From the NCBI GenBank assembly GCA_963576725.1, contig OY755239.1:55060140-55124139 (forward strand): a DNA stretch of 64,000 nt. The letters are read 5' to 3'. The notes under the pieces were generated by a model. The model searched no databases and was not told the DNA's origin. It worked only from the letters and a program-made list of their open reading frames with translations. The DNA is from Azorinus chamasolen (taxonomy: Eukaryota > Mollusca > Bivalvia > Cardiida > Solecurtidae). Positions within the stretch are counted from its first letter, which is position 1. Each line of letters starts with the position of its first letter. Below are positions 41,578-52,204 of this stretch, one piece after another. The position numbers were made by a program, and so were the translations under genes.

Positions 41578-42584
41578 CATGAGAATTAATGTAAATAAAT
41601 ATTGACATTTATCTATTACAGCTATAGATGTGTTGCAAAATAACAAACTCTATGGACCCTTTTTGGGTGGGTCAAACACGAATCCTTTTTCAAAATCTCC
41701 ACTGTTTGCAAAAGACAAGAACACTCTTTGCAAATATACTACTTGTAAAGGATACACACACATCTATATATTAATATTAATACAAACTCTGTAGACACTG
41801 TTTGGGTGGGGCTCAAATACACTCTTAGCAAGTACTTGTGAAGAGCACACACAAACGTACGCATACATGTACATCTACATATAAATGATTCCCTCTCATG
41901 TGTTTTATTTGTTTTTTGTTAAAAAACATGATTACGAGTATAAGGGATTGATTATATACATGCTATTTTAAGCTATTTATAATAGGTAGCAAAAATGAGA
42001 TGTGTTATATTTTATAGCTATTCCTGTTCTTTATACATGCATTTTATCCATAGGTAGTTAGTAATGGAATGTATTTTGTTAAGAAGCTATTGTTTTAGTC
42101 GATAAATAACTTCTAGCTTATGGTAAATAAGCTGTTTTGTAACATCCGATTATAAGTAAAGTTTTTTGTATATTGTATTTTATATCTCGAAATCCCGTTC
42201 TTTTACAGATATAAGTTTTGCTGATATCAGCATCTTCTGAGACTATTCAAGCCCCAGTTTCACGAACATTCTTAAGTAATAACTTAGCTAAGCCTGTTAC
42301 TTAAAAATATACCAGAGCATAAATTTTCATAAATTTTGTAAAATCAAATTGTAAGACGTTTGTGTAATTGTCATTTAAAGAATACATATAGTATTTGATA
42401 ATAATTGAGGGTAATCTAAATCAAAAACAGTATTTAAGAATGTGTAACAGACTGGATTTAATTAGATAGTTCATGCACAAACTGTTATTTTCTGTTTAAT
42501 ATAATAATATAAAATATAAAATAATGTCTATAAGGATTTTGCTTAGATAAAAATACTTCATATTAAGTATATGAATTGTTCATA
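41578..42584. other. no recognisable gene
   Basis: AT-rich. A short diverged duplication, 'GTAGACACTGTTTGGGTGGG' (41791) versus 'TATGGACCCTTTTTGGGTGG' (41652), is followed in both cases by CAAA...ACTCTT.GCAA phrases. Nothing coding. Confidence 0.5.
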
Positions 42585-42990
42585 ATACATTCGGCATGTC
42601 TTCCGCATGGGTTCGGGAACCCTTCCGCGTCTTCGGGAATCATTCGGAAAGCCTTCGGGAAGCATTCTGCATCGATTCGGCATCATTCTTGAACCGCTCG
42701 GGGTGGATAGGAGATCCCGAAGCCTTGCAGAATGACCCCGAATCTACCCCGAAGCCACCGCGAAGGGTTCCCGAACGTCCCGAAGGGTTCCAGAAGGGCT
42801 CCAGAAGGCCCCGAAGCCTTCCCAAATAAAAGATTCGGCGTCCAAATTTTAAAACTTTTAAAACTTGGATGCCGAATCTTTTTCGATCCCGATCAGTCCC
42901 CGAATCACCCAGAATGGTTCCCGAAGGGTTCAGGAATGACGTGGAAGGGTTCCCGAACATCCCGAAGGCATGCCGACTCATCCAGAACAA
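42585..42990. repeat. CCGAA/TTCGG-rich cryptic repeat, locus 2
   Basis: Left half with TTCGG polarity (CATTCGGCATGTCTTCCGCA, CTTCGGGAATCATTCGG), right half with CCGAA polarity (CCCCGAAGCCACCGCGAAGG, CCCGAACGTCCCGAAGGG). In between, an inverted repeat AGATTCGGCGTCCAAATTTT/AAAACTTGGATGCCGAATCT lies at 42832-42873. It shares CATTCGGCATGT-TTCCGCA with locus 1. Confidence 0.85.
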
Positions 42991-43039
42991 CATACAGTAG
43001 AACATGTCTTGAGCAGCCATTCGTTTATTGACAGCGAAA

Positions 43040-43255
43040 GGGTTAAACTGTATAAATATTCACCACATGAATATTAATGCAAGGAATAATGACGTCATGC
43101 ATGATGTTAATTATAGATGAGTTTTTATATTAGAATTGTTTTGTCATGCCAAAAATGTAGAATTAGAACAGTAAACAGAGTAGACCCTGATCACATTGTT
43201 CCTAGAGGAGCCATCTGCTCTAGATACAGGCCTACTCTGTTTGCAAAGGCATTAA
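43040..43255. mobile_element. TTAA MITE, family A, reverse
   Basis: GGTTAAACTGTATAAATATT, CATGAATATTAATGCAAGGA, GTAAACAGAGTAGACCCTGA, CTAGAGGAGCCATCTGC. It shares the right TTAA with the next element. Confidence 0.7.
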
Positions 43256-43480
43256 CCCTTTCCTCCATAAATACGCCTTTCTACGCCTCTGTAAAAATCA
43301 CTTATTGAAACTATTGTGATAAATAGAGCATTAATGCTCATATAGGAGCAAAGCTCTATTTATCACAATGGTTTCAAATTACAAAATTCTAAAATTTTCC
43401 TTCTCTCTAGTTAATGCTCCTTTTCGGTAATTTATTCAAAGTGGTTGGATCTAAAAATAGCCTATGAGGTAATGGGTTAA
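43252..43480. mobile_element. A/B chimeric TTAA MITE
   Basis: The left end TTAACCCTTTCCTCCATAAA then TACGCCTTTCTACGCC is the family-A end. The palindrome AATAGAGCATTAATGCTCAT ATAGGAGCAAAGCTC and right end CCTATGAGGTAATGGGTTAA are family B. Confidence 0.85.
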
Positions 43481-43984
43481 AGGCACATGCAAAAGGATAA
43501 CAAGCGGAAAGATCTACTAATCTGCCAAATAATAATTCAAAATGAACACCCCTTTGAATACAGGTGTCATATCATCTATTTATTAGAGAAGACACGAATT
43601 ATTTCCCTTTATGAAATTGTTTAAAATGATAATAGTAATTTCGATTAGAATGTCTTTGATGTTTTTTCTTTAATTCTATTTTAATTATTATTAAATAATA
43701 ATTTGTTATCCATGTGTATGTCTAAAATATATGAAACTATTTATGTAGAGCAAATTACCTTTTCTGTGCTAATAGGTTTTGATTTTATATATTTAATTCG
43801 GACGTAAATACATCGCAGACGACAATATAAGTGCGAATTTGTGATAACAATTGTTTTTTGGGTGCAGACTTCTCTGCATAACACACCAACAATAACGTAT
43901 ATTTAATTCAGAGCTGATCAATTATACGAAATAACCTTGATGTAGATAATACTGACATACAATAAAAAAAACCAACCTCTAATG
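43481..43984. other. no gene; dispersed repeat E
   Basis: AT-rich. A repeat-E block at 43805-43885 (GCAGACGACAATATAAGTGC, GAATTTGTGATAACAATTG) is nearly identical to 26595-26665. Confidence 0.5.
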
Positions 43985-44110
43985 CGACCACCTAAAAGAG
44001 GTATAATTCTAAGTGGTAGCTTAATGCAAGAGCTTTCTGCATTACTTTTGTTCTGCATTAAGCAAACACTTGCTTATAACGACCCCCATATTTATTCATT
44101 AAGTGCTGCA
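43985..44110. mobile_element. X-type MITE with shortened core C
   Basis: CTCTAATGCGACCACCTAAA, then TAGCTTAATGCAAGAGCTTT CTGC and CTTGCTTATAACGACCCC. The core has lost most of its left arm. Confidence 0.55.
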
Positions 44111-44180
44111 GATCAGAATCGTCCCCAGAAGAAGCGATTCTAATAATCGTCCCCAGAGGAAGCGATTCTAATGAAGCGAT
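44111..44180. repeat. short tandem duplication
   Basis: AATCGTCCCCAGAAGAAGCG and AATCGTCCCCAGAGGAAGCG, then two more GAAGCGATTCTAATG copies. Confidence 0.8.
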
Positions 44181-44264
44181 TCTAATGGGTTGCAGATAGA
44201 TGGGGTTAGGCTGACAAAAGATTTTGATTCAGAATTATCAAAAATATGCAGTAGGCTAGAACCT

Positions 44265-44390
44265 GTCCTAAGCGGTCATCAAAAAGAAATCTAATCTGTA
44301 AGGCAGGTGGCAGCTTAATGCATTTCAAAAGTAATATAGGAGCTTTCTGTATTACTTTCGCCCTGCATTAAGCAACCACCTGCTTTTTTT
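44265..44390. repeat. core-C palindrome in an eroded MITE
   Basis: Left context AGCGGTCATCAAAAAGAAAT, then GCAGGTGGCAGCTTAATGCA, mirror CTGCATTAAGCAACCACCTGC. Confidence 0.7.
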
Positions 44391-44846
44391 TATACCCCTT
44401 CAAACGAGTTTGAGAGGAGGTATATAGGAGTCGGTGTATTGGTCGGCCGGTCGGTATTTCTGTCTGTCCGTTGCACAACCTGGGTGAGTCCACTTATTTA
44501 CATAACACCTTGAGGTTTACACGCTTGCCTACCATCACAGGCTTCATCTGCAGACAAGAGTCAAGCATTTTGACATAATTATGGCCCTTTTTCTAAATAT
44601 GCCTTTCGGAGTCCTGTTCAATGAAACGATCTGTAATTACATGTATATGTACATGCACCTGCATGAGCTGGTCTGATACTACTGTATGTGTACAGCACTT
44701 TACGTTTGTGGCGAATCTTTCAAATATACATGCGTTGCTAAATTCAGTGTAGGGCTTCTGATAGGTGGGTAGCAGGATACGACGTTTAGCTCCCCCCCCC
44801 CCCCCTGCCCCTTATCACCCTCCCCCTAACACATACGTGCGAATTT
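44391..44846. other. eroded tandem-unit-type element end and anonymous sequence
   Basis: TATACCCCTTCAAACGAGTT then GGTCGGCCGGTCGG and CTGTCTGTCCG resemble the microsatellite end of bivalve tandem-unit elements. There is a poly-C run at 44789-44805. No gene. Confidence 0.45.
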
Positions 44847-44847
44847 A

Positions 44848-45365
44848 TACAGTTAAGTCACGGTAATACGACCACTCAAAATAATTATAATTCTCGATTT
44901 TAAAGCATGCGATAGCATATAGTACAGGACAAAAGTTATGCATAAAGCTCCTATAGGAGCTTTAAGCATTACTTTAGACATGCATTAAGCTGTCATCTGC
45001 TTTTACAGACTACTACAGTTGAAATTCGATATCTCGAACTTCAACGGGCTATACAAATTACTTCGAGATAACAGAAGTTCGAGTTATCCGATTTCTTATC
45101 TGACCAATTTCTCAAGTTTACAGCTTAATGGAGGTCTAAAGTAATGTTGAAAGCTCATTCTTGAAAGTGCTTTCAGCATTACTTTAGACCTGCATTAAGC
45201 TGTCACATGTGTTTCTTGACATGCGTATAGTGATGCAATTTAGAACAATTCTATATTGTAAATTTTGGAATGATCGAACTTTTAGTTCGAGTTATCCGAG
45301 TTCGAGGTATCGGGGTTCCACTGTATATTAATAAAATATGTGGTCGCATTAATTAGCGACGAGAA
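44848..45365. mobile_element. X-type MITE carrying two further insertions
   Basis: Left TACAGTTAAGTCACGGTAAT ACGACCA, right TGGTCGCATTAATTAGCGAC. Contains core C at 44906-45000 (centre GCTCCTATAGGAGC at 44947-44960) and a second MITE at 45014-45325. The simple copy at 49568-49711 shows the state without them. Confidence 0.8.
45014..45325. mobile_element. CAGTTGAA-type MITE nested in X
   Basis: TACAGTTGAAATTCGATATC and, inverted, GGTATCGGGGTTCCACTGTA, then CGAACTTCAACGG versus TCCGAGTTCGAGG inner repeats. TA duplication fits. It holds its own palindrome at 45119-45206 (CAGCTTAATGGAGGTCTAAA with mirror). Confidence 0.8.
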
Positions 45366-45414
45366 TGGGGGGGGGGGGGTTGAAAATCAATCCGGTTTCC
45401 ATTTTGTACTTTGA

Positions 45415-45516
45415 AACTATTGTGATGTAGGAGCAAATGCTCTATTTATCACAATGATTTCAATAGGTGATTTTTACAGAGGCGTAGAAAGGCGTATTTA
45501 TGGAGGAAAGGGTTAA
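45415..45516. mobile_element. B-core/A-end MITE fragment
   Basis: Half of the family-B core (GTAGGAGCAAATGCTCTATT) followed by the family-A end GCGTAGAAAGGCGTATTTAT GGAGGAAAGGGTTAA. Confidence 0.65.
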
Positions 45517-45870
45517 TTATATATAAATTTATGGTGTCATTATTTTTACATGAATATTCATGGAGTAGCCTAGATGTAAAGGTAAACACTATTATTATAC
45601 AAGTAATCTAGATCTAGATCTAGCCTATGCTTTGAAAGAATGGACAGGTTTTTTCTGAAATCACCCTATACGGATTTTGGTCAGATTAGCATGTTTTAGT
45701 AGAATACAAGTTTTAACATCACAGATAGGCCTAGTGCTGTATAGATTCTACTACGGGTAGGCTACTCGCGAACCATAGGCATATATAGCCTATATAGGCC
45801 CTATAGCAAGACTCTCTTGTTTGTGATGGCTAGAAAATAACTGATTCAATCATTTATAAACATGGCCAGT
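45500..45870. repeat. segmental repeat, copy 1
   Basis: CATGAATATTCATGGAGTAG CCTAGATG, AGATTAGCATGTTTTAGTAG and GATAGGCCTAGTGCTGTATA, then a TTTATAAACATGG end. Copies 2 and 3 are at 47062-47490 and 50229-50745; a crumb is at 48365-48420. Confidence 0.85.
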
Positions 45871-45879
45871 ACAGTTATA

Positions 45880-46130
45880 GTTCGAGTTCGAGCGCTGAGC
45901 CGTGACTGCACTTTTCTATTTATAGAAGTTTCAACCATTCTAATTCATGGGTAATTGGATTAACGGTTTAATTTCGACAAAAAGGGCACACTATCCTTAT
46001 TATGCCGTGAAAGGTAGGTAACTCCGGAACAACTACACGATTTGTGACGCGTTTTACCTCTACGTTGGACTCACAGTTCATGGGTTAAAATCGAACTATA
46101 ATTTCAATAAAACTAGACTCTATAGCGTGG
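45880..46130. repeat. segmental repeat, second module, copy 1
   Basis: GAGCCGTGACTGCACTTTTC TATTTATAGAAGTT and GTGACGCGTTTTACCTC recur, rearranged, at 46650-46730 and 46965-47050. Confidence 0.75.
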
Positions 46131-46199
46131 TCTTGCCGTCTTTCGAATCTCTTAATGTTTAGCATAGTTGAAGGAAAAGTAGACTGTACCTGTTTATGC

Positions 46200-46430
46200 G
46201 GTGTGCGATGGTCTAGTGGTAACGCGCTTGACTATCAGTCCGGAGGTCCGGGGTTCATATCCTGGTCCCTCCCGGAAATTTCAGAGACGCTTTTCCGTGT
46301 CTCCCATCTGCACCACCTCTCCACCCATGGCAGGGGTTAAAATGGATACATTTGAGGGTCACTCGTCGGTACTACGGCTGCATGATTTGCGCCATATGTT
46401 AGCAGTGCACAAAAGCACAAAACATTGAAA
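46200..46430 (+). mobile_element. tRNA-derived SINE
   Basis: Box A GATGGTCTAGTGGTAACGCG and box B GGGGTTCATATCC at tRNA spacing, followed by a non-tRNA body (TTCAGAGACGCTTTTCCGTG) of about 150 bp. Acceptor pairing is lost. Confidence 0.7.
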
Positions 46431-46484
46431 GTTTCGAAAGCTGGTGGGGTACGAGAGTAGGTGCCTCGACGATAGTTTTAACAA

Positions 46485-46735
46485 AATTCTTACAGCCAAC
46501 ACAGACATCAAATCTGTGCCAAAATAAATTCAGTTGTACACTTTCAAAGCGTGCGCGAGGCGCACGGGCATAACGCTGCAAGTCCGGTCGAAGCCTTTTA
46601 CGGTTGATTGCAGAAAAAACAACCTGTGACAGGACACAGCACAGGTATAGTTCGATTTCGAGTGGTGAACCGTGACTGCACATTTCTATTTATAGAAGTT
46701 GCAACCATTCTAATTTATGGGTAAGTGGACAATGG
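46485..46735. repeat. segmental repeat, third module
   Basis: CTTACAGCCAACACAGACAT, TTTCAAAGCGTGCGCGAGGC and TTGATTGCAGAAAAAAC recur at 48798-48950. Confidence 0.8.
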
Positions 46736-46776
46736 TTGGCACAAGAAGCTCGTAGTAATCGTGCAGTATTAGTATA

Positions 46777-46933
46777 TACAGTAAAACCTCTCTATAACGG
46801 CCACTAAATTAAATCAAGTATTTTGTGTTAAAGGCAGGTGGCTGCTTAAAGCAAGGTGAAAGTAAAACAGACCGCTCCTAAATACCAACTAATTAACACA
46901 ATTTAGTGGCCGTTATACAGAGGTTTTACTGTA
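46777..46933. mobile_element. H-type MITE, core C half deleted
   Basis: TACAGTAAAACCTCTCTATA ACGGCCACTAAATT and mirror TTAGTGGCCGTTATACAGAG GTTTTACTGTA. Only the left half of core C (GCAGGTGGCTGCTTAAAGCA) remains. Confidence 0.9.
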
Positions 46934-47061
46934 TATGCTTATTACTTGTCTGTATAACCACAGCTAACTCCGGAACAAATACATGGTTTGTGACGCGTTT
47001 TACCTCCACGGGTGGACTCGTCCTAAAGGTCACAGCTCACGGGTCAAAATCGAACTATATA

Positions 47062-47490
47062 GTTCTGTTTGCTTATACAATGATATAGATATTTTTCTAC
47101 AGTTTCTGTCACGGCCAAAAATTCATGTTTTCATGCACCATTATAAAAAATCAGTTTATATTACATATAAGTTATGGTGTCATTATTTTACATGAATATT
47201 CATGGAGCAGCCTAGATGTTAAAAGTTAACAATATTATATTATACAAGTAGCCTGGATCTAGATCTAGCCTATGCTTAGAATGAATGGAGATCTTTTCAA
47301 AATCACCCTATATGGATTTTTGTTCAGATTAGCATGTTTTAGTAGGCTACAAGTTTTAACATCACACATAGGCCTAGTGCTGTATATATTCTACTACCGG
47401 TAGGCTACTAGCCTATATAGGCCCTATAGCAATAATCAATCTCCTGTTTGTGATGACTAGAAAATAAATGATTCAATCATTTATAAACAT
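47062..47490. repeat. segmental repeat, copy 2
   Basis: Begins inside a family-A MITE (TGTTTGCTTATACAATGATA), then the same AGATTAGCATGTTTTAGTAG, CATAGGCCTAGTGCTGTATA block and TTTATAAACATG end as copies 1 and 3. Confidence 0.85.
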
Positions 47491-47570
47491 GAATGAATGT
47501 ATGAATGAATGAAAGAATGAATGAATGAATTAATTAATTAATCAATTAATGAAATGAATGAATGAAATAC
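47491..47570. repeat. (GAAT)n microsatellite
   Basis: Interrupted GAAT/TAAT tract followed by ATACTTTATTTAAAGAGGGT, a phrase common at LINE 3' ends or UTRs. Confidence 0.9.
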
Positions 47571-47832
47571 TTTATTTAAAGAGGGTTACCCGGTTAGTCA
47601 ACAGACTAATCTACCCCAGGGCCCTCTGACAGAAGAATTTCATACAAAATATTTAAGAAACAGAAATATAAACAGTATCTATAATTTAAGAGACAGGACA
47701 AAGTAGCCATATAATGCACGTTTAAATCGATTAAAACAAACCGAATGCGAAGACTAGTTTGAAAAGTGAAATATTTGGATATAAATTAAAAACCATAATT
47801 ATAAACCCTTTCTAATATGTATATTATACAGG

Positions 47833-48120
47833 CATCCAAGTGCTGTCAATTCTTGGAATACTTCGTTTGAAACAAATTTTTGAAAAAGCGCAACTCGAAG
47901 CTAAAGAAATTTTAATTCTTGGAGACTTTAATAAAGATTTGATAACTGATAGATCAAAAGGAGAATGGCTAAATTTTACATCATCACTAGGGTTGTCACA
48001 ATTAATTATAGAACCAACTCGTGTATGCAATACTTTAAAGACATTGATTGATCACATTTACTCTGACAATTCTCAAAATGTAATCTGGACATTTACAAGT
48101 TCCAAAACTAAGTCTAAGTG
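47833..48120 (+). pseudogene. LINE endonuclease fragment
   Basis: About 93 codons: EILILGDFNKDL (the GDFN motif with catalytic Asp/Asn of EEP endonucleases), then LSQLIIEPTRV and TLIDHIYSDN (the S-x-I/L-D-H-type region). This is the C-terminal half of a Jockey/CR1-like endonuclease domain. The upstream half is missing. Confidence 0.75.
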
Positions 48121-48424
48121 ATCACTATCCCATATTTTGCTCTCGAAAAATAAACCATAAGCATAAAAAGTAAAATCATCACTATATCAAATACAGATCC
48201 TTTAAGAATTTTAATGAGAATGCATTTTAAAGATTTAAAAAGTTTAACATTATACCACGAAGTCTGTATTTACTTCGTGATTATACACAAATAACTCAGT
48301 TTTCAATATTTCGGCCGTAGCTTTTTTCAAGAAATAACATGTACATATAATTAAAATTTCACTACATGTTTTAGTAGGCTATACGTTTTAACATCACAGA
48401 TAGGCCTAGTGTTTAGAATTAGGG

Positions 48425-48670
48425 TTTAAAAAGTTTAAATTTGATGGAATTATGCAAACATCAGATGCTAACGAAACGTTATCTATGTTTATGGATTTAT
48501 TCTCGTCTATAATTAATAAGCACGTTCCTTTACGCCAGCATATATAGGGTCAAACGAGCTAAACAGTCAGGCTGGTTAAATGGAGAAATATTAGATGTAA
48601 TGAGGGAAAGAGATAAATTTAAAATTAGAAATGACGGAAGTAACTAGATCTAGATCTATAAGATTTTCAG
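48425..48670 (+). pseudogene. LINE linker fragment between endonuclease and RT
   Basis: KFKFDGIMQTSDANETLSMF, INKHVPLRQ and SGWLNGEILDVMRERDK match the region between endonuclease and RT in Jockey/CR1-like LINEs. A frameshift lies at about 48540, and the element stops before the RT. Confidence 0.6.
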
Positions 48671-49560
48671 AAATAACGTGTCCAGTTTAATTCAAAATGC
48701 TAAAAAAACATCATATGAAAAGAAAATAACCGAAGGACAAAATGACATGGATAGTAAATTTTATTTCAACAGAACTAGACTCTAGATCTATATAGTTTTT
48801 AACAATACTCTTACAGCCAACACCGACATCAAATCAATGCCAAAATAAATTCAGTTGTTCACTTTCAAAGCGTGCGCAAGCCGCACGGACATAACGCTGC
48901 AAGTCTTTTCACGGCTGATTGCAGAAAAAACCTGTGACAGGACAGGTAAAATATATGAAATGCTAAAAACCTCGAAACCTAGTATATCTGTGTGCTCATG
49001 CACCACAAGGCTCGCGACAGAATGTACTTTCATGAGTTGAATTATAAATCAGCATTTATGAAAGTTATCAGAAAACAACCACGCTCAGTATCGAGGTCCA
49101 TCCCGTAAACATCAATAATTGCGGATTTCTATAAATGTTAGTTGTATTATTCTTTTAATATAAAAAGTTCATTTCTACTTTGTTTTAATATTATGCAGAT
49201 AATCTGCATTCCAAAAAAGCATATTAACAATTTTTTACTAGGTGTCACCTAGGAATCACTTAATTCAATGTAAATGCTACCGAGAATTTAAACACCAATT
49301 TTATAAAAAATAAACTAGGTCTTTTGCCGTGCATAAATGATAAATCTTTGTCAAAAGAATTTTTAACATTACAAATAAACGCAATATTACAACGAACTAA
49401 GACAAAATGTATATACATTTGTAGTTCGAAAACACTTCAGGCGAACGTTAACATAGTAAATAAAGGGAAGTAATTCATAAGTCCCAACGCTTTAAAAACT
49501 AAGTAGGGCTTTTGATAGGTGGACAGCTGATGCGACGTTTAGCATGCATCCACTAACACA
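48671..49560. other. no gene; segmental module and AT-rich sequence
   Basis: The third module (CTTACAGCCAACACCGACAT etc.) is at 48798-48950. The remainder is anonymous AT-rich sequence. Confidence 0.5.
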
Positions 49561-49567
49561 TACTTTA

Positions 49568-49711
49568 TACAGTAAAGTCTCGCTAATTAATGCGACCACT
49601 CAAAATAATTATAACTCTGGATTTTAAAGCAGCCATCTGCTTTTACAGACTACTAGATTAATATTAATAAAATATGGTCGCATTATTTAGCGAGATTTTA
49701 GGCCTACTGTA
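49568..49711. mobile_element. X-type MITE without core palindrome
   Basis: TACAGTAAAGTCTCGCTAAT to AGCGAGATTTTAGGCCTACTGTA, only 144 bp. At the core-C position it reads AGCAGCCATCTGC, a remnant of the arms. Confidence 0.9.
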
Positions 49712-50228
49712 CATAATGATGTTTACCCTTTAATCCCGCAACTCTATACGGATTACCTATTGAAACTCCGGGTAAATCCGCATCCCAACCTGGTCCAACC
49801 TGAATGATACTTGGGCAATACATTATCATAGGCTTATTCGAACCATGCGTTGACAAAATGCACGAGATCCATTAAGCAGACAGTATTTTTCACACCGTGT
49901 TAAAGGTTAAAATCTAAATTGAGAAAATTGGTAAAAAAAATGTAGATCTATCTGCTCGTCATTTTAGAACTGATATATAGGCGGTCCTTATTCGTTTCTC
50001 TTTTTTTTATTTTGATTAAGTTCAGCCATAATTAGATCAAGATCTATGACTTGCATGAATTGTTGGTTTGTGAACTCACTAATCTTTGAATAGATCAACC
50101 CTTCAAAGTGGACTGCCTCCATGTTGCCACAGAGTTAAATGCTTCCCTTGATATACATGGGCGGGGGGGGGGGGGGGGGGGGTCAATCCAGTTTTCATAC
50201 ATGTAGGCCTATATATAAAATCTATGTC
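49712..50228. other. no recognisable gene; poly-G run
   Basis: Anonymous, with a G homopolymer at about 50161-50182 followed by TCAATCCAGTTTTCATA. The same G-run plus TCAATCC phrase follows the X-type MITE at 45367. Confidence 0.55.
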
Positions 50229-50745
50229 TTAACCCTTTACTCCATAGGCTAACCTACGCATTTCTACGCCTTAGCGAACAGAGTATATCAAGATCAGACG
50301 GCTCCTGGTCAGGGTCTGTTCTGTTTGCTTATACAATGATATAGTTAGGATTCTAAAGTTTCTGTCACGGCCAAAAATTTCGTACACCATTATAAAAAAT
50401 CAGTTTAAGTTATATATAAATTTATAGTGTCATTATTTTACATGAATATTCATGGAGTAGCCTGACTGTATGTGAAAAAGTTAACAATATTGTTCTACAA
50501 GTAAATCTAGCCTATACTTAGAAAGAATGGACATATTTTCAAAATCACCCTATATGGATTTTTGTTCAGATTAGCGTGTTTTAGTAGGCTACAAGTTTTA
50601 ACATCACACATAGGCCTAGTGCTGTATAAATTCTACTACGGGTAGGCTACTAGCCTATATAGGCCCTATAGCAAGAATCAATCTTTTGTTTGTGATGACT
50701 AGAAAATAACCGATTCAATCATTTATAAACATGGACAGTAATTTA
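50229..50745. repeat. segmental repeat, copy 3, with family-A MITE
   Basis: TTAACCCTTTACTCCATAGG (family-A left end), GATCAGACGGCTCCTGGTCA GGGTCTG, then the AGATTAGCGTGTTTTAGTAG block shared with copies 1 and 2. Confidence 0.85.
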
Positions 50746-51250
50746 ATTTCAACAGAACTAGATTCTAGATCTATATTTTTTTGTATTCTTTGCGTAAGCA
50801 ATGAATATATAGATGCCGTTCCACCATCGAACCCATGGTAAACCTGCCTACCTGACAACTGCTATTCCGCATAGCAGTCTAGTGCAATTTACTACTATTT
50901 CTATCATGAACATGCTTCGTAACATTAGTTTTGGTTAAATATGTGCAACAAAATATAGCAATGTGTAAGAAGGGCGCATGGATATACACTACCAGTCACG
51001 TGACGAAATCACGTGACCATAATATGAATGAAAGTATTCTCATAGAGGCAGTTACTCAATGAATAAAGAAGTGCGCGTCGGATGACCTCATGCAAGCGAC
51101 TAGGTAATCACGCCCATAAACTGCGAGTGGTCAGTTTAATAATAAGCATAGCGGGAAAAGGCTGAAGTGTCGACTCAACTGCAACTTAATTAGGCTTACC
51201 CACTGAAATAGTGTAAATACTTTCCTTTATAGATACGCAATTTCATGCCA
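50746..51250. other. no recognisable gene
   Basis: Anonymous sequence with palindromic GTCACGTGAC and ATCACGTGAC phrases at about 50995-51018. No domain-bearing frame. Confidence 0.4.
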
Positions 51251-51885
51251 ATGCGCATCTATTCTATATCAGAAATTTGATTTTCAACACAATGATCCCA
51301 TACAAAGAATACTGCAGCGTCCGCAACGCTTTAATTAAAAAACTCTTAGATGACTTGGAGCATGACAATGTGTAATATGTGAAGTTTAAATTTAATGGCA
51401 TCAACCGACCAGGACTTATTGGCCGGACAAAAAAGGTGAATAACTCCAAAAATACTGAAGCTAGAGCTATGGGCCTTGTGTATGACACGTCCTCTCATCA
51501 AGCCTGTTCTATGTGTGTAGTTTGCTTTCATTGGCATCAGTAGAATAGGATTTCTTAGCCGGACAAAAAATGTAAAAAGGGTATAACTCCAAAAATACTG
51601 AATCTACATGGATCTTTTGCATGACACTTCCTCTCACAAGGTCTGTTCCATGTGTGAAGTTTGAATTCAATGGTATCTGTAGAACAGAAATATAATGAAA
51701 ATACTGAAGCTACAGTTATGGACCTTGTGCATGTCACTTCCTCTCACGAAGCCTGTTTCATGTGTGAAGTTTTAATTCAATGGTATCAGTAGAGTATGAG
51801 ATGCAGGCCGGACAAGAAGAGTGTGACGACAACGGACAAAGTGATCCCTATAAGCCTGCCATGCTTCGCAGGCGACACAAAAATG
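51251..51885. mobile_element. tandem-unit element, about three units
   Basis: Units share GCCGGACAAAAAA, ATAACTCCAAAAATACTGAA and CACTTCCTCTCAC phrases with about 100-140 bp spacing. It ends GACGACAACGGACAAAGTGA then the hairpin GCCTGCCATGCTTCGCAGGC and ACAAAAA. HINE-like 3' end. Confidence 0.65.
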
Positions 51886-52204
51886 GTAATATTAAATGAA
51901 GATCTCGTATGAAGATGACTATTCATGATCTACATACTTTACGTCTAACGTCTGGTAAACATGCTATGCTTTCTAGACTTTCTTCCTTATCAGATAATAT
52001 CTTCATTAAAAGACATTGACGAATAAGCCGATGAAATTATTTTGAGATCAGACTCTCATAGGAACATTTTGTGTATGTTATAGTGTATATATAGCCATAT
52101 TGCTAAATACTCAATTGCAATGTTAAAATTGTAGGGGAAGGGCCGTAACTAATGTTGGAAGAACTTGTGGCCCAACCCCCTTTCAATATTTATTGAAATA
52201 AAAT

